DNA from: JACRLV01 sp045863555
Lineage (GTDB): Bacteria > Planctomycetota > Phycisphaerae > UBA1845 > Fen-1342
Direction of reading: 5' to 3'
NCBI GenBank assembly: GCA_045863555.1
Contig: BTUU01000003.1
Coordinates: forward strand, 248,001 to 312,000
DNA length: 64,000 bases
Positions 40,918 to 49,529 of this stretch are shown here, piece by piece. Under the pieces are notes generated by a model. That model worked only from the letters and a program-made list of their open reading frames with translations. It had not been told where the DNA came from and made no database searches. A program made the translations under genes and the position numbers. The first letter of the stretch is position 1, and the number at the start of each line of letters is the position of its first letter.

Positions 40918-43380
40918 ATGGGGGCATCATGCCCGCTCGTGTCCGCTCCAGCTTGCCCATTTTGTGAATCGAACGCGACATCGCGGGAAACTCGGATATT
41001 CTCCCGGTGCAGCGCGTGTCAATTCGTGTTTCCGACCGCCCAACTGCGGCCGGGAATCGACCCCGACGAGATTCCGCGCCTCCCCGGTTTCCAGCCGGGG
41101 GAAGTGCTGCGGGATCGCTATCGGATCACGGCCGTGCTGGGAGCGGGAGCGAGCGGGGTCACATTCCTCGCCGACCACCTCTTCCTGAACCATCCGTGCG
41201 TCGTAAAGGCCCTTCGAATCCGCGTGGCCGACTCGAATGCGAGCAGCGTTGTGCGCCTCAAGGCGGAAGCGTCGGCGGGCTTTCGCGTCAACCATCCCCA
41301 TGTCGTGCGCGTCTTCGACGGCGACACGATCGACGATGTGTGGTTCATCGTGATGGAGTTCATCGGCGGCTGCACGCTCGACGATTTCCGCTCGGAGGGC
41401 GTACGACCCTCGACGGCACAACTGGCGCAACTGGCACGGGAGGCGGCGGCCGGGCTCGCGGCGATTCACGCGGCGGGATTGATCCACCGCGACATCAAGC
41501 CCGGAAACATGCTGCTCGGGACCGACGGGCGGCTTCGGATCGCGGACATGGGACTGGCGGGGCTCGCGGGCGGCCCGGCGGGGGAGGGCCTGGCGGTCTC
41601 GGAATCATCCATCGCCTATCAGCCTCCCGAAGCGCTGGAGGCGGAACGGCCGCCGGACACGCTGGGCGATCTGTATGCGCTTGGCGCGAGCCTGTACGAG
41701 ATCGCGACCGGACGCCGTTTGCGGATCGAGGGCGGGTTGCGGGCACTGCTGGGCACGCAGTTCGACGATCCGCAATGGCCGGCGGACGGCGGCCTGACGC
41801 CGCGCTGGCTTTCTGACGCGATCCTCCGCCTGCTGGCAGTCGACCCGGAGCGGCGTTTTCAGAAGGCCCAGGACTTTATCGATGCCCTGGCGGCCGGGTG
41901 CCAGGTCGACGACGCCCGCGCGACGGCGACGACCGAGACTCCGCCGCCGCCGACTCCGACAGGCATCGTGATCCCGGTGTTCATCAATGCCGGCGGAAAC
42001 GAGGCAGACGACTGGCTGGGGTATGCGCTGGCCGATCAGCTTTCGCGCGGTCTGGTCGGCGTGCGCGGCCTGCTCGTGGCGGACAGGGAAGAATATGCGC
42101 GCCTGGTCGAGCGGCTGGCGGGGGCGCGGCCGAGCGCGGCGACAGCGGCGCTTGAAGCGGCGTCGCTGGTTGGGGCGGCGTCGGTACTGGTCGGGTCGTT
42201 CGTTCGGAGCGGTGAGCGGATCCGCGTGGAACTCGTGGCGCAGCGCTCCGACGGGATCGCCGATCTCGGATCGCTCGAAGGCTCGCTGGCGGACCTGGTA
42301 GCAATCCAGACGGCGCTGGAGCGCCGCGTGCGCGCGGCGGTCGGAGCGCGTGTCAGCTCCGATCCGCTGATGGAGGACGTGATTCGCGTGCCGGAAGTCA
42401 GCGCACAGCAGCGCTGCCTCGATGCTCGGCGGGCGTACTACCGGGGTGAGTACGAAGAAGCGATCCGGCTGGCGACGGAAGCGATCGCGATCGATCCTTG
42501 TTTCGGCGACGCGCTGGGCCTCGTCGGCGTCTGCTGTGCGAAAAGCGGCCGGTATGACGCGGCGGTCTCGTGGCATGAGCGGCAACAACGGCTGGCGCGG
42601 GAAACGGGCGATACCCGGCTGGGGGTGGAGGCGCTCGCGAATCTGGGGGCGATGCACTATTTCCGGGGCGACTACGAATCGGCGTACCGTTTCTTCACGC
42701 AGGCGGCGCAGGAGGCGGCGCAGCACGGCTTCGGGCCGGAACTGGCGAAGATCTCGAACAACCTGGGGTTCGTCCTGTTTCAACTCGGCCGCATCGATGA
42801 GGCGGAGGTCGCGTATCAACGTGCGATTGAATCGCACCGGGTCAATCGCGTGCTGACTTCGCTGATCGGGCCGTACAACGGGATGGGCAACGTCCTGTGC
42901 GCGAAATCGAAGCCTTCGGCGGCGGCGGAGTACTATCGCAAGGCGCTGCTGCTGGCGCAGGAGAGCGAGGACCGGGTCAACGTCGGCATCGGGTATACCT
43001 ACCTGGGGCGATGCGCGGCGCAGCAGGGGCGGCTGTCAGACGCGAAGATCGATCTGGCGATGGCGCTGAACATTCTTGAGAAGACGCGATTCTGGAACGG
43101 GCTCGCGCGGGCGTACGAGACGATCAGCGAGATCCATCTGCGGACCGGAGACTGGGTCGAGGCGGCCCGGTGTGCCGATAAGAGAATTGAGCTCGCCCGG
43201 CAGCATGGGAATCAGCGCATGGAAGAATCCGCGTGGAAGCAGCGGCTCGAAGCGCTGCAGAAGGCGGGACGCGAGCGCGAGGCAGCGCAATGCCGTCTGG
43301 AGATTGAGCGGCTCCAGGCGCCGCGGTGGGAAGATCGGCCGGCGGCGGGAGCCGGACTGGTGGGGAGCGGAAAATCGTGA
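40918..43380 (+). CDS. Ser/Thr protein kinase with zinc ribbon, TolB-like domain and TPRs
   Basis: An 820-residue protein in four parts. A short zinc ribbon (CPFC...CSAC, residues 13-37) precedes a Hanks kinase domain (about 62-315) with LGAGASGVTFLA, VVKALR, LIHRDIKPGNML and IADMGLAG, where DFG is replaced by DMG. A FlgO/TolB-like domain follows at about 349-475 (GIVIPVFINAGGNEADDWL), then TPR repeats to the end (QRCLDARRAYYRGEYEEAI, GDARL-type units with tandem ALANLGAMHYFRGDYESAY). No membrane helix is seen, so it is cytoplasmic. The histidine kinase gene overlaps its stop (TGATG), so both are translationally coupled. Confidence 0.9.
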   Translation: MGASCPLVSAPACPFCESNATSRETRIFSRCSACQFVFPTAQLRPGIDPDEIPRLPGFQPGEVLRDRYRITAVLGAGASGVTFLADHLFLNHPCVVKALRIRVADSNASSVVRLKAEASAGFRVNHPHVVRVFDGDTIDDVWFIVMEFIGGCTLDDFRSEGVRPSTAQLAQLAREAAAGLAAIHAAGLIHRDIKPGNMLLGTDGRLRIADMGLAGLAGGPAGEGLAVSESSIAYQPPEALEAERPPDTLGDLYALGASLYEIATGRRLRIEGGLRALLGTQFDDPQWPADGGLTPRWLSDAILRLLAVDPERRFQKAQDFIDALAAGCQVDDARATATTETPPPPTPTGIVIPVFINAGGNEADDWLGYALADQLSRGLVGVRGLLVADREEYARLVERLAGARPSAATAALEAASLVGAASVLVGSFVRSGERIRVELVAQRSDGIADLGSLEGSLADLVAIQTALERRVRAAVGARVSSDPLMEDVIRVPEVSAQQRCLDARRAYYRGEYEEAIRLATEAIAIDPCFGDALGLVGVCCAKSGRYDAAVSWHERQQRLARETGDTRLGVEALANLGAMHYFRGDYESAYRFFTQAAQEAAQHGFGPELAKISNNLGFVLFQLGRIDEAEVAYQRAIESHRVNRVLTSLIGPYNGMGNVLCAKSKPSAAAEYYRKALLLAQESEDRVNVGIGYTYLGRCAAQQGRLSDAKIDLAMALNILEKTRFWNGLARAYETISEIHLRTGDWVEAARCADKRIELARQHGNQRMEESAWKQRLEALQKAGREREAAQCRLEIERLQAPRWEDRPAAGAGLVGSGKS

Positions 43381-45452
43381 TGAACGGCGTCATCGGACTG
43401 CTGGGCGGCCTGTTGATCGGCCTGGGCATCGCGCTCGTGCGGGAGAGGCGGCGGCGGAGCGCGGAGGCCGCCGAAATCGAGAGCCTTCGGGCGCGGCTCG
43501 ACCGGCACTCCAGCGACTCGGCGATCTTCGATACGCGCATCGCGGAACTGGCGGCGCGGAACGAGGCGATCCTGCGCACGTCGATGGACGGGTTTTTCGT
43601 CGTTGACTCGAAATACCGGTTTCTGGAGGTCAATCACGCCTTCTGCCGGATGACCGGTTACTCAGCGGACGATCTGCTGAAGATGACGATTCTCGACCTC
43701 GAATCGGACGAGCCGAATCGAAAAACCAATGCCGATGAGTTCGCCCGAACGGGGATGCACCACTTTCCGACGGCGCATCGCCATCGCGACGGGCACACAA
43801 TCCACCTCGAAATCAGCATCATTGTCCTGCGCGACCGGGGGCGAAAGGTCGTCGTCGGGTTTGCACGCGATGTGACCGACCGCAAGCGTGCGGATGACGC
43901 GCTGATTCAGGTCAGTCGTCAGAAGAAACTGATCCTGAATTCCGTCGCGGAGGGCATCTGCGGGCTGGACAACGAGGGGCGGATTACCTTCGCCAATCCG
44001 GCGGCGGCGCGGATGCTCGGACGGTCGCCGGGAGAACTGGTCGGGCGGGATTCGACGGGACTTTTCAATCTCCATCCCACGACACTGCGCGGTCTGCCGC
44101 TGGTGCATGGGGCGGACGGGCCGTTGCGCACGACCGCCGAGGCGGAATTCATCCGGGCGGACGGCGCGCCGTTCTCGGTGGAATATTCCGTCGCACCGAT
44201 CCACGATAACGCGGAGCAGGTCGGGTCCGTGCTGGTGTTCGAGGATGTGACGCCGCGCAAGAGCGCCGAAGAAGAGCGGCGGCGCCTTGAGCAGCAGATG
44301 CAATCGGCGGCGAAGCTGGAATCGCTGGGCCTGCTCGCGGGTGGGATCGCACACGATTTCAACAATATTCTCGTGGGGATCCTCGGAAACGCGTGCCTGG
44401 CGATGGAGGAACTGCCGGAATCCTCGCCGGTGCGGCAGCGGGTCGCCCGCATCGTCGGGGCGGGACAGCGGGCATCCAAGGTGATTCACCAGATTCTCGC
44501 GTACGCGGGCCGGTCACGCACGGATCCGAATCCGGTCAATCTGAACGAGACCATCCGGGAGACGCTGGAGTTCATGCGGGCGACGATCACGCCGCGCGTG
44601 GTGCTGCGCACGAATCTCGACGGCGACCTCCCGCTGATCGAAGCGGACAGCGGCCAGCTCGAGCAGATTCTCACAAACCTGCTGCTCAACTCGGTCGATG
44701 CGATCGGGAACTCGGGCGGTGAGGTGGTGTTCGAAACGCGGCGCGCCCGGCTGACGCAGGATGAGATCGATCGTCAATTCCCGAGCCAGGACGTCAAGCC
44801 GGGGGACCATGTCATTCTGACCGTGCGCGACACCGGATGCGGAATGTCGCAGGCCACGCTGGCGCGGATCTTCGAGCCGTTTTTCACGCAGAAACCGCAG
44901 GGACGCGGGCTTGGACTCGCGGCGATTCGCGGCATCGTCCGCGGGCATTGCGGGGGCGTTTGCGTTTCGAGCGAACTCGGTGTCGGAACGACGTTTACGA
45001 TCGCGCTGCCCGCGCTGGGCGTCGCGCCGCGCGCAGCGGAGCCCGCCGCGGAAACTCCCGCACAGCCGGGGCAGGCCGGAACGGTCCTGGTGATCGATGA
45101 CGAAGAGGACATTCGCGAGGTGGTCGACACTCTCCTCACGACGCGGGGCTTTCGGGTGCTCGCCGCGGCGGACGGTCCGGCGGGAATCGAGATCTTTCAG
45201 CGTTCGCCGGACGAGATCGATTTGGTGCTCCTCGACCTGACCATGCCCGGGATGGATGGCTGCGAAGTTCTCCAGGTCCTGCGGTCGATTCGTCCTACGG
45301 TGCGCATCGTGCTTTCGAGCGGCTTTACGGAGACGGATGCGGTTGCGCGGCTGGGCGAAGGCGCGGTCGCGGGTTTCGTCCACAAACCCTATACCCTCAA
45401 CACCTTGCTCGACGCCGTGCGCGGCGCGATGGCGGAGGTCGCGACCGCGTAA
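43380..45452 (+). CDS. Hybrid PAS-sensor histidine kinase
   Basis: A 690-residue signalling kinase. An N-terminal membrane helix (GVIGLLGGLLIGLGIAL) and a short coiled coil precede PAS1 (about 60-165, TSMDGFFVVDSKYRFLEVN) and PAS2 (about 180-295). The H-box is GGIAHDFNNIL with His325. The N-box is ILTNLLLNSVDAI and the G-boxes DTGCGMSQ and GRGLGLAAIRGIV. A C-terminal receiver domain (about 567-690) has VIDDEEDI, phospho-acceptor Asp619 in LLDLTMPGMDG and Lys in FVHKPY. The AHDFNN H-box type is shared with NtrB-like kinases. It is coupled to the upstream Ser/Thr kinase gene, so both kinases may sense the same input. Confidence 0.93.
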   Translation: MNGVIGLLGGLLIGLGIALVRERRRRSAEAAEIESLRARLDRHSSDSAIFDTRIAELAARNEAILRTSMDGFFVVDSKYRFLEVNHAFCRMTGYSADDLLKMTILDLESDEPNRKTNADEFARTGMHHFPTAHRHRDGHTIHLEISIIVLRDRGRKVVVGFARDVTDRKRADDALIQVSRQKKLILNSVAEGICGLDNEGRITFANPAAARMLGRSPGELVGRDSTGLFNLHPTTLRGLPLVHGADGPLRTTAEAEFIRADGAPFSVEYSVAPIHDNAEQVGSVLVFEDVTPRKSAEEERRRLEQQMQSAAKLESLGLLAGGIAHDFNNILVGILGNACLAMEELPESSPVRQRVARIVGAGQRASKVIHQILAYAGRSRTDPNPVNLNETIRETLEFMRATITPRVVLRTNLDGDLPLIEADSGQLEQILTNLLLNSVDAIGNSGGEVVFETRRARLTQDEIDRQFPSQDVKPGDHVILTVRDTGCGMSQATLARIFEPFFTQKPQGRGLGLAAIRGIVRGHCGGVCVSSELGVGTTFTIALPALGVAPRAAEPAAETPAQPGQAGTVLVIDDEEDIREVVDTLLTTRGFRVLAAADGPAGIEIFQRSPDEIDLVLLDLTMPGMDGCEVLQVLRSIRPTVRIVLSSGFTETDAVARLGEGAVAGFVHKPYTLNTLLDAVRGAMAEVATA

Positions 45453-45466
45453 CCCGCGACGGGGTC

Positions 45467-46219
45467 TCACCGCGCCGGTAAGAGAATCGCTGCCAGCGCC
45501 GATTCGATCCGATCGATGTCTTCGGCCGTGCGCAGGGATTCGATGATCTCGCCGCGCTGGGTATCGACGAGCTGGACCATCCCCGGCTCCCACTTGTGTC
45601 CCATGATTTCGAGAACTCCCAGCGAGCGCGCGACATACGCCGCCTGGCGCCGCCGGGCGGGGTCGGTCACGTCAAACGTCACCAGGACGATGCTCTCGTT
45701 GGCATGCCGGCGCGCGAGATCGTCGAAGATCGGGCGGACGGCGGGCGACCGCGGACACCACTCCGCGCTGACCTGGGCGAGCACGAGGCGCGGAACGGGC
45801 ACACGCGGCCGGTGCGGCGGCGCGGCGGGATCGTCTTCCAGGTACGGAATCGTGGCGAGGGCGGGCTTTCCGCGCAGCTCCTCGGGGTCGGTTGATTCGC
45901 TCGACCGGGCGATCTCCTCGGGCGTTACCCGGCCGGGGCGCATTGCCTGCGGACGGTCTGCGGGCCGCGAAACCTCCCGTGTCGGCGTAACAGGGAGGTT
46001 CTGACTTCGACTCGTGGAACCAACCCGGTACCCGGCGAGAAACCCCGCGGCCAATCCGGCGGCAACTCCGCTCAGCGCAAGAAAGCGTCTTCGGGCGGGG
46101 GCGCTCGACGGGACCGCGGCGGGCGCGAGGGCGGCGTCGATCAGGGCGCGGCGGGTCGCGTCGCGCGGGGCGCGAGCGCGGTAAAAATCGACGATGTGCT
46201 GGTCAAGTGGCTCTTTCAT
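45467..46219 (-). CDS. Membrane-anchored thioredoxin-like partner of the ECF sigma factor
   Basis: A 250-residue protein. The N-terminal 50 residues are cytoplasmic (MKEPLDQHIVDFYRARAP), followed by a membrane helix (about 53-72, FLALSGVAAGLAAGFLAGY) and a thioredoxin-like domain with LVLAQVSAEWCPRSPAVRPI near residue 150. The redox motif CxxC reads CPRS, so the second cysteine is absent and only a single-cysteine chemistry is possible. Its start overlaps the sigma gene stop (ATGA), the arrangement of sigma/anti-sigma pairs. The short cytoplasmic head could bind the sigma factor; that is inferred from position only. Confidence 0.75.
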   Translation of the reverse strand: MKEPLDQHIVDFYRARAPRDATRRALIDAALAPAAVPSSAPARRRFLALSGVAAGLAAGFLAGYRVGSTSRSQNLPVTPTREVSRPADRPQAMRPGRVTPEEIARSSESTDPEELRGKPALATIPYLEDDPAAPPHRPRVPVPRLVLAQVSAEWCPRSPAVRPIFDDLARRHANESIVLVTFDVTDPARRRQAAYVARSLGVLEIMGHKWEPGMVQLVDTQRGEIIESLRTAEDIDRIESALAAILLPAR

Positions 46220-46707
46220 GTGGCAGCTCCGCGTCCCGCGCCGAGCAGCTCGCGCAGGTGCTGTTTTCCCCGACTGAGCAGGCTCAGAACCGAATTGCGC
46301 GGCCAGCCCAGCAGGTCTGCGATGTGCTGTGCCGAGAATTCCTCGACGATGGCGAGAAAGAGGACGGCGCGCTCCTCGGTGCGAAGTGCGCCGAGCGCTC
46401 GTTCGACTTCTCGCGCGTCGATGCGCCATTCGGGGGCCGTCTCCGGGCTGTCGGCGGCGACGCGCTCGGGCGCCGCTTCAAGCGGGCCGAATGCGACCAG
46501 GTTCTGCCGCCGCCGTAAATCGATAAACCGGTTGCGAATCACCGAAAAGAGGTACTCAGTCGTCCACGGACCGCCGATGCGGAGAATTGACACCCACGCG
46601 TCCTGAAGGACGTCTTCCGCGGCCGCCGGATCGTGCGTCAATGAGTAGGCGAAGCGGTAACCCCGCTGCACGAGTTCGGCCAGCGCATCAGACGACGGTC
46701 GTGACAT
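46216..46707 (-). CDS. ECF-type RNA polymerase sigma factor
   Basis: A 163-residue sigma factor with region 2 (FAYSLTHDPAAAEDVLQDAW, then FSVIRNRFIDLRRRQ) and region 4 (RTEERAVLFLAIVEEFSAQH, then IADLLGWPRNSVLSLLSRG). Together these recruit RNA polymerase core and read -10 and -35 promoter elements. The start at 46705-46707 places region 2 normally; the open frame continues 33 residues upstream. The downstream gene overlaps by 4 nt and encodes a membrane-anchored protein that may control it. Target promoters are unknown. Confidence 0.9.
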   Translation of the reverse strand: MSRPSSDALAELVQRGYRFAYSLTHDPAAAEDVLQDAWVSILRIGGPWTTEYLFSVIRNRFIDLRRRQNLVAFGPLEAAPERVAADSPETAPEWRIDAREVERALGALRTEERAVLFLAIVEEFSAQHIADLLGWPRNSVLSLLSRGKQHLRELLGAGRGAAT

Positions 46708-47016
46708 TCTGTCTTGATCCGAGACCAGCGGCGATCCACGCGCCGCTGCCGCAAGGGCGACTTCAACGGCGAGACGTATCGTCTGGCACAGCCAGCCTCG
46801 AATCAATCAGGTTGACGAGTGACGGCCGGAATCGAACGCATGAAACGAATGTACGCCGAATGTGATCGCCGAAGCGTCGCAGACGCGGTTGACGCCGGCG
46901 CGGCGCAAAGGTACCCTTCGCGGGTTTATCCGGTGTCGCCGAGAACGTAGCCTCAGGCTGCTTCAAGAGTTACGGAGATACCGGCAGTCGGCCGGCGGAT
47001 CGACGGGACGAGAACA

Positions 47017-47682
47017 GTGGCGAAAAAGAAGCTCAAAAAGGCAGCCAGGCCAGCGGCGAAACCCCGGAGCGCGAGCGCGAAACGGCCTGGCGCGGCCGCA
47101 AAGACGTCCGGAGCGCGGAAGGCGGCTCGTTCGCAAGTGACTGCCGGCAAGAAGGTTGCGAAAAAAAATCCGGCCCGGAAACCAGCGAATCGACCGGCGC
47201 GGCGACCGACCCCTCCCGCCAAGAATCGCAATTCGAAACCGGTTCCGCCCGTCGTGATTCCGCCGGCCGTGCCGATCGGTGAGGTGCCGAGCGGTCTGAG
47301 CAAGCGCGACATTGCGGAGCTGCGGGAGGCGCTGATCCGAAAGCGGCACGAGATTCTCGGCGATGTGGCGACGATGCGGAACGAGGCCCTCAGTCGCAAT
47401 CGACAGGATGCGGCCGGCGACCTGTCCAACATGCCTCTCCATCCGGCGGACGTCGGGTCGGACCATTATGAGCAGGAATTCACGCTCGGTCTGATCGAGA
47501 GCGAGCGACAGATTGTGCGCGAAATCGACGAGGCCCTGCTGCGGATCCAGAAAGGGACCTACGGCATCTGTGCGGCGACGGGACGGCCGATCGGTCTGGC
47601 ACGGCTTCGCGTGATGCCGTGGGCGAAATACTGCTACGAGTACGTACTTGCTCAGGAGCGCGGACTCCTGCCGCGTGGTTAG
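47017..47682 (+). CDS. DksA/TraR-like protein with Lys/Ala-rich N-terminal tail and partial zinc finger
   Basis: A 221-residue protein. Residues 1-90 are a basic, Ala/Lys/Pro-rich tail (KKLKKAARPAAKPRSASAKR) resembling histone H1-like or AlgP-type tails. The C-terminal domain has the DksA coiled coil (LREALIRKRHEILGDVATMR, then helix 2 ERQIVREIDEALLRI) and the zinc-finger position YGICAATGRPI then KYCYEY. Two of the four zinc ligands (second and fourth Cys) are Thr and Tyr, so zinc binding is doubtful. Such proteins bind the RNA polymerase secondary channel. A GTG start is used, with lspA 3 nt downstream; the dksA-lspA pairing is common. Confidence 0.85.
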   Translation: MAKKKLKKAARPAAKPRSASAKRPGAAAKTSGARKAARSQVTAGKKVAKKNPARKPANRPARRPTPPAKNRNSKPVPPVVIPPAVPIGEVPSGLSKRDIAELREALIRKRHEILGDVATMRNEALSRNRQDAAGDLSNMPLHPADVGSDHYEQEFTLGLIESERQIVREIDEALLRIQKGTYGICAATGRPIGLARLRVMPWAKYCYEYVLAQERGLLPRG

Positions 47683-47685
47683 CGC

Positions 47686-48435
47686 ATGGACGAACGACCG
47701 GCCAATCCAGCGCCGTCGCCGACGTCCAGTGAGCGGGCGCGGCCGGACGGGCTTGCCTGGGTGTTGTTTCTGGTGATCGGTGCGGGGGGCCTCGCAATCG
47801 ATCTCTGGTCGAAGCACTGGGCGTTTCACACGCTGGGTCAAACGGCCCGCGTGATCGTGATCCCCGGGATTCTCGAATGGCAGACGATGCTGAATCGAGG
47901 GGCGCTGTTCGGGATTGGCGGGGGATACACCGGTGTCTTTCTCACCGCGTCGGTGCTGGCGCTGATCCTCGTGGGGTGGATGTTCACGAACGTACCGCGT
48001 CGGCAGCGGTTGCTCCAGATGGCGCTCGGCGCGATTCTCGCGGGGGCCGTGGGCAACATGTTCGACCGGGCGTACGTTCAGCTCGTTGACAAGCCATACG
48101 CGGCCGGCAACCGCGGACCGCTCTGGCTCCAGCACGTGGGGGAGGCCGACGGCCTGCACACGCTGGAGGAGTATCCGGTCGGAAAGGGCGGGCTGCGCAT
48201 CACAACGCCGACCGTGGAGCGCGAGGTCGGGTTTGTGCGGGATTTCATCAAGATCCCGACGAAGTGGTGGGGCAGCACGACCGATATCTGGCCCTGGGTG
48301 TTCAACGTGGCGGACATGCTCCTCGTCGGAGGCGTGAGCATCCTTGCGATCCATCTGCTCTTTGAGCGGAATCCGAAGAACGCCGAGGAACCTGGATCAT
48401 CGCCGCGGACCGAATTGGAAACAGACGCGACGTAG
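47686..48435 (+). CDS. lspA: Lipoprotein signal peptidase (signal peptidase II)
   Basis: Aspartic membrane protease that removes signal peptides from diacylated prolipoproteins. It has four membrane helices in 249 residues, with the conserved IDLWSKHW region, GNMFDR (Asp127) and FNVADM (Asp210) holding the catalytic dyad. In E. coli the two aspartates are 27 residues apart; here they are 83 apart, so about 56 extra residues sit in the extracytoplasmic loop between them (LWLQHVGEADGLHTLEEYP and following). The C-terminus is Pro/Glu-rich. It lies 3 nt after the DksA-like gene and before the acyltransferase gene on the same strand. Confidence 0.93.
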   Translation: MDERPANPAPSPTSSERARPDGLAWVLFLVIGAGGLAIDLWSKHWAFHTLGQTARVIVIPGILEWQTMLNRGALFGIGGGYTGVFLTASVLALILVGWMFTNVPRRQRLLQMALGAILAGAVGNMFDRAYVQLVDKPYAAGNRGPLWLQHVGEADGLHTLEEYPVGKGGLRITTPTVEREVGFVRDFIKIPTKWWGSTTDIWPWVFNVADMLLVGGVSILAIHLLFERNPKNAEEPGSSPRTELETDAT

Positions 48436-48488
48436 GCCGGAAGGCGGACTTGCCGGGGCCCGACGAACTCTCAACAATAGCGCCAGCG

Positions 48489-49472
48489 ATGATCCAGCCA
48501 GCCACCGGCATTTCAGACCCGCCAGTCGACGCCGGCGCCAAGGCCGGGGGGCCGCCGCCGCGCGAACAGAAGACGCTGAGCTGGTTTTCGCGTGCGAAGT
48601 TCGAGCTGGCGCGGTGGTTCCTGTGGCTGATCGCCCGTGTATTCAGTCTGAAGGGGCTGTATCTCTTCGGGCAGGTCTTCGGCGCGATCGAATATCTGAT
48701 CAATTTCAAGCGTCGTCGCCGGTACGCGGCGGAATTGTCGCGGATCTTCCCGGAGGGGCTCAGTCCGCGGCGTCAGAAGACCATCATAAAGAGCTTTTTC
48801 TGCCGGACTCGTTGTGACAAGCTCTTCTACCTGATTTTCGACCGGCTGCCGCGCGAAAAGATCCTGAAGCGCGTGCGATTCCACGGCCGCGAGCACCTCG
48901 ATGCCGGCCTGGCGCGGGAGCGCGGCGTGTACGTGCTGCTCAGCCACAACGGCTCCCACCACGTGGCCGGATTGCTGATGGCGCTGCTTGGCTACAAGTG
49001 CGCGGGCGTGCGCGATCGAAACGAGGGGGCGCTGCGGGTCTATATTCAGAAGAAATTTGAAGAGACGTTCCCGGAATTCGCGGCGGTCCGCGTGCTGTTT
49101 GCGGACAGTTTTCCGCGCGATATCTACCGCTGCTTCCGGGAAAACCGCGTGGTCGGCAGCGCGCTCGATGTGGGACGCGTCCGCGGGCTGCAGCTCAAGA
49201 CGTGTCCCGTGACGTGCTTCGGCGAGCAGCGGGAATTCTTGACGGGCACGCTCCAGATCGCGCTGCGCTGTCGGTCGCCGATTGTCCAGGGTTTCGTCGT
49301 CTCGCGGCGGAACTTCTACTTTCGCCTGATCGTCAAGCCCCTGTACACGCCGCCGCCGGGCGAGGGGGATGCCGCGGAAGACCCGACCATGATCGCCGAA
49401 CTGATGCAGCAGTACGCAAACGGAATCGAGGCGCATCTGCGCGAACATCCGGATCACGTCAGCGGGTATTGA
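48489..49472 (+). CDS. LpxL/HtrB-like lysophospholipid or lipid A acyltransferase
   Basis: A 327-residue peripheral membrane acyltransferase of the lipid A biosynthesis family. The family motif region reads VYVLLSHNGSHHVAGLLMAL, where the usual H-x4-D/E site is HNGSHH. RDRNEGALRVYIQKKFEETF matches the region after the motif. An N-terminal amphipathic helix (FELARWFLWLIARVFSLKG) would anchor it to the inner membrane. The ATG at 48489 is used; a TTG at 48450 would add 13 residues. It follows lspA by 53 nt, so envelope lipid functions cluster here. Donor and acceptor unknown. Confidence 0.82.
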   Translation: MIQPATGISDPPVDAGAKAGGPPPREQKTLSWFSRAKFELARWFLWLIARVFSLKGLYLFGQVFGAIEYLINFKRRRRYAAELSRIFPEGLSPRRQKTIIKSFFCRTRCDKLFYLIFDRLPREKILKRVRFHGREHLDAGLARERGVYVLLSHNGSHHVAGLLMALLGYKCAGVRDRNEGALRVYIQKKFEETFPEFAAVRVLFADSFPRDIYRCFRENRVVGSALDVGRVRGLQLKTCPVTCFGEQREFLTGTLQIALRCRSPIVQGFVVSRRNFYFRLIVKPLYTPPPGEGDAAEDPTMIAELMQQYANGIEAHLREHPDHVSGY

Positions 49473-49529
49473 GCTTTCGCTGGATCCGCTCGCGGATCGC
49501 GCCCGGTAGGGCGGCTGTGTCGCGCGCGG

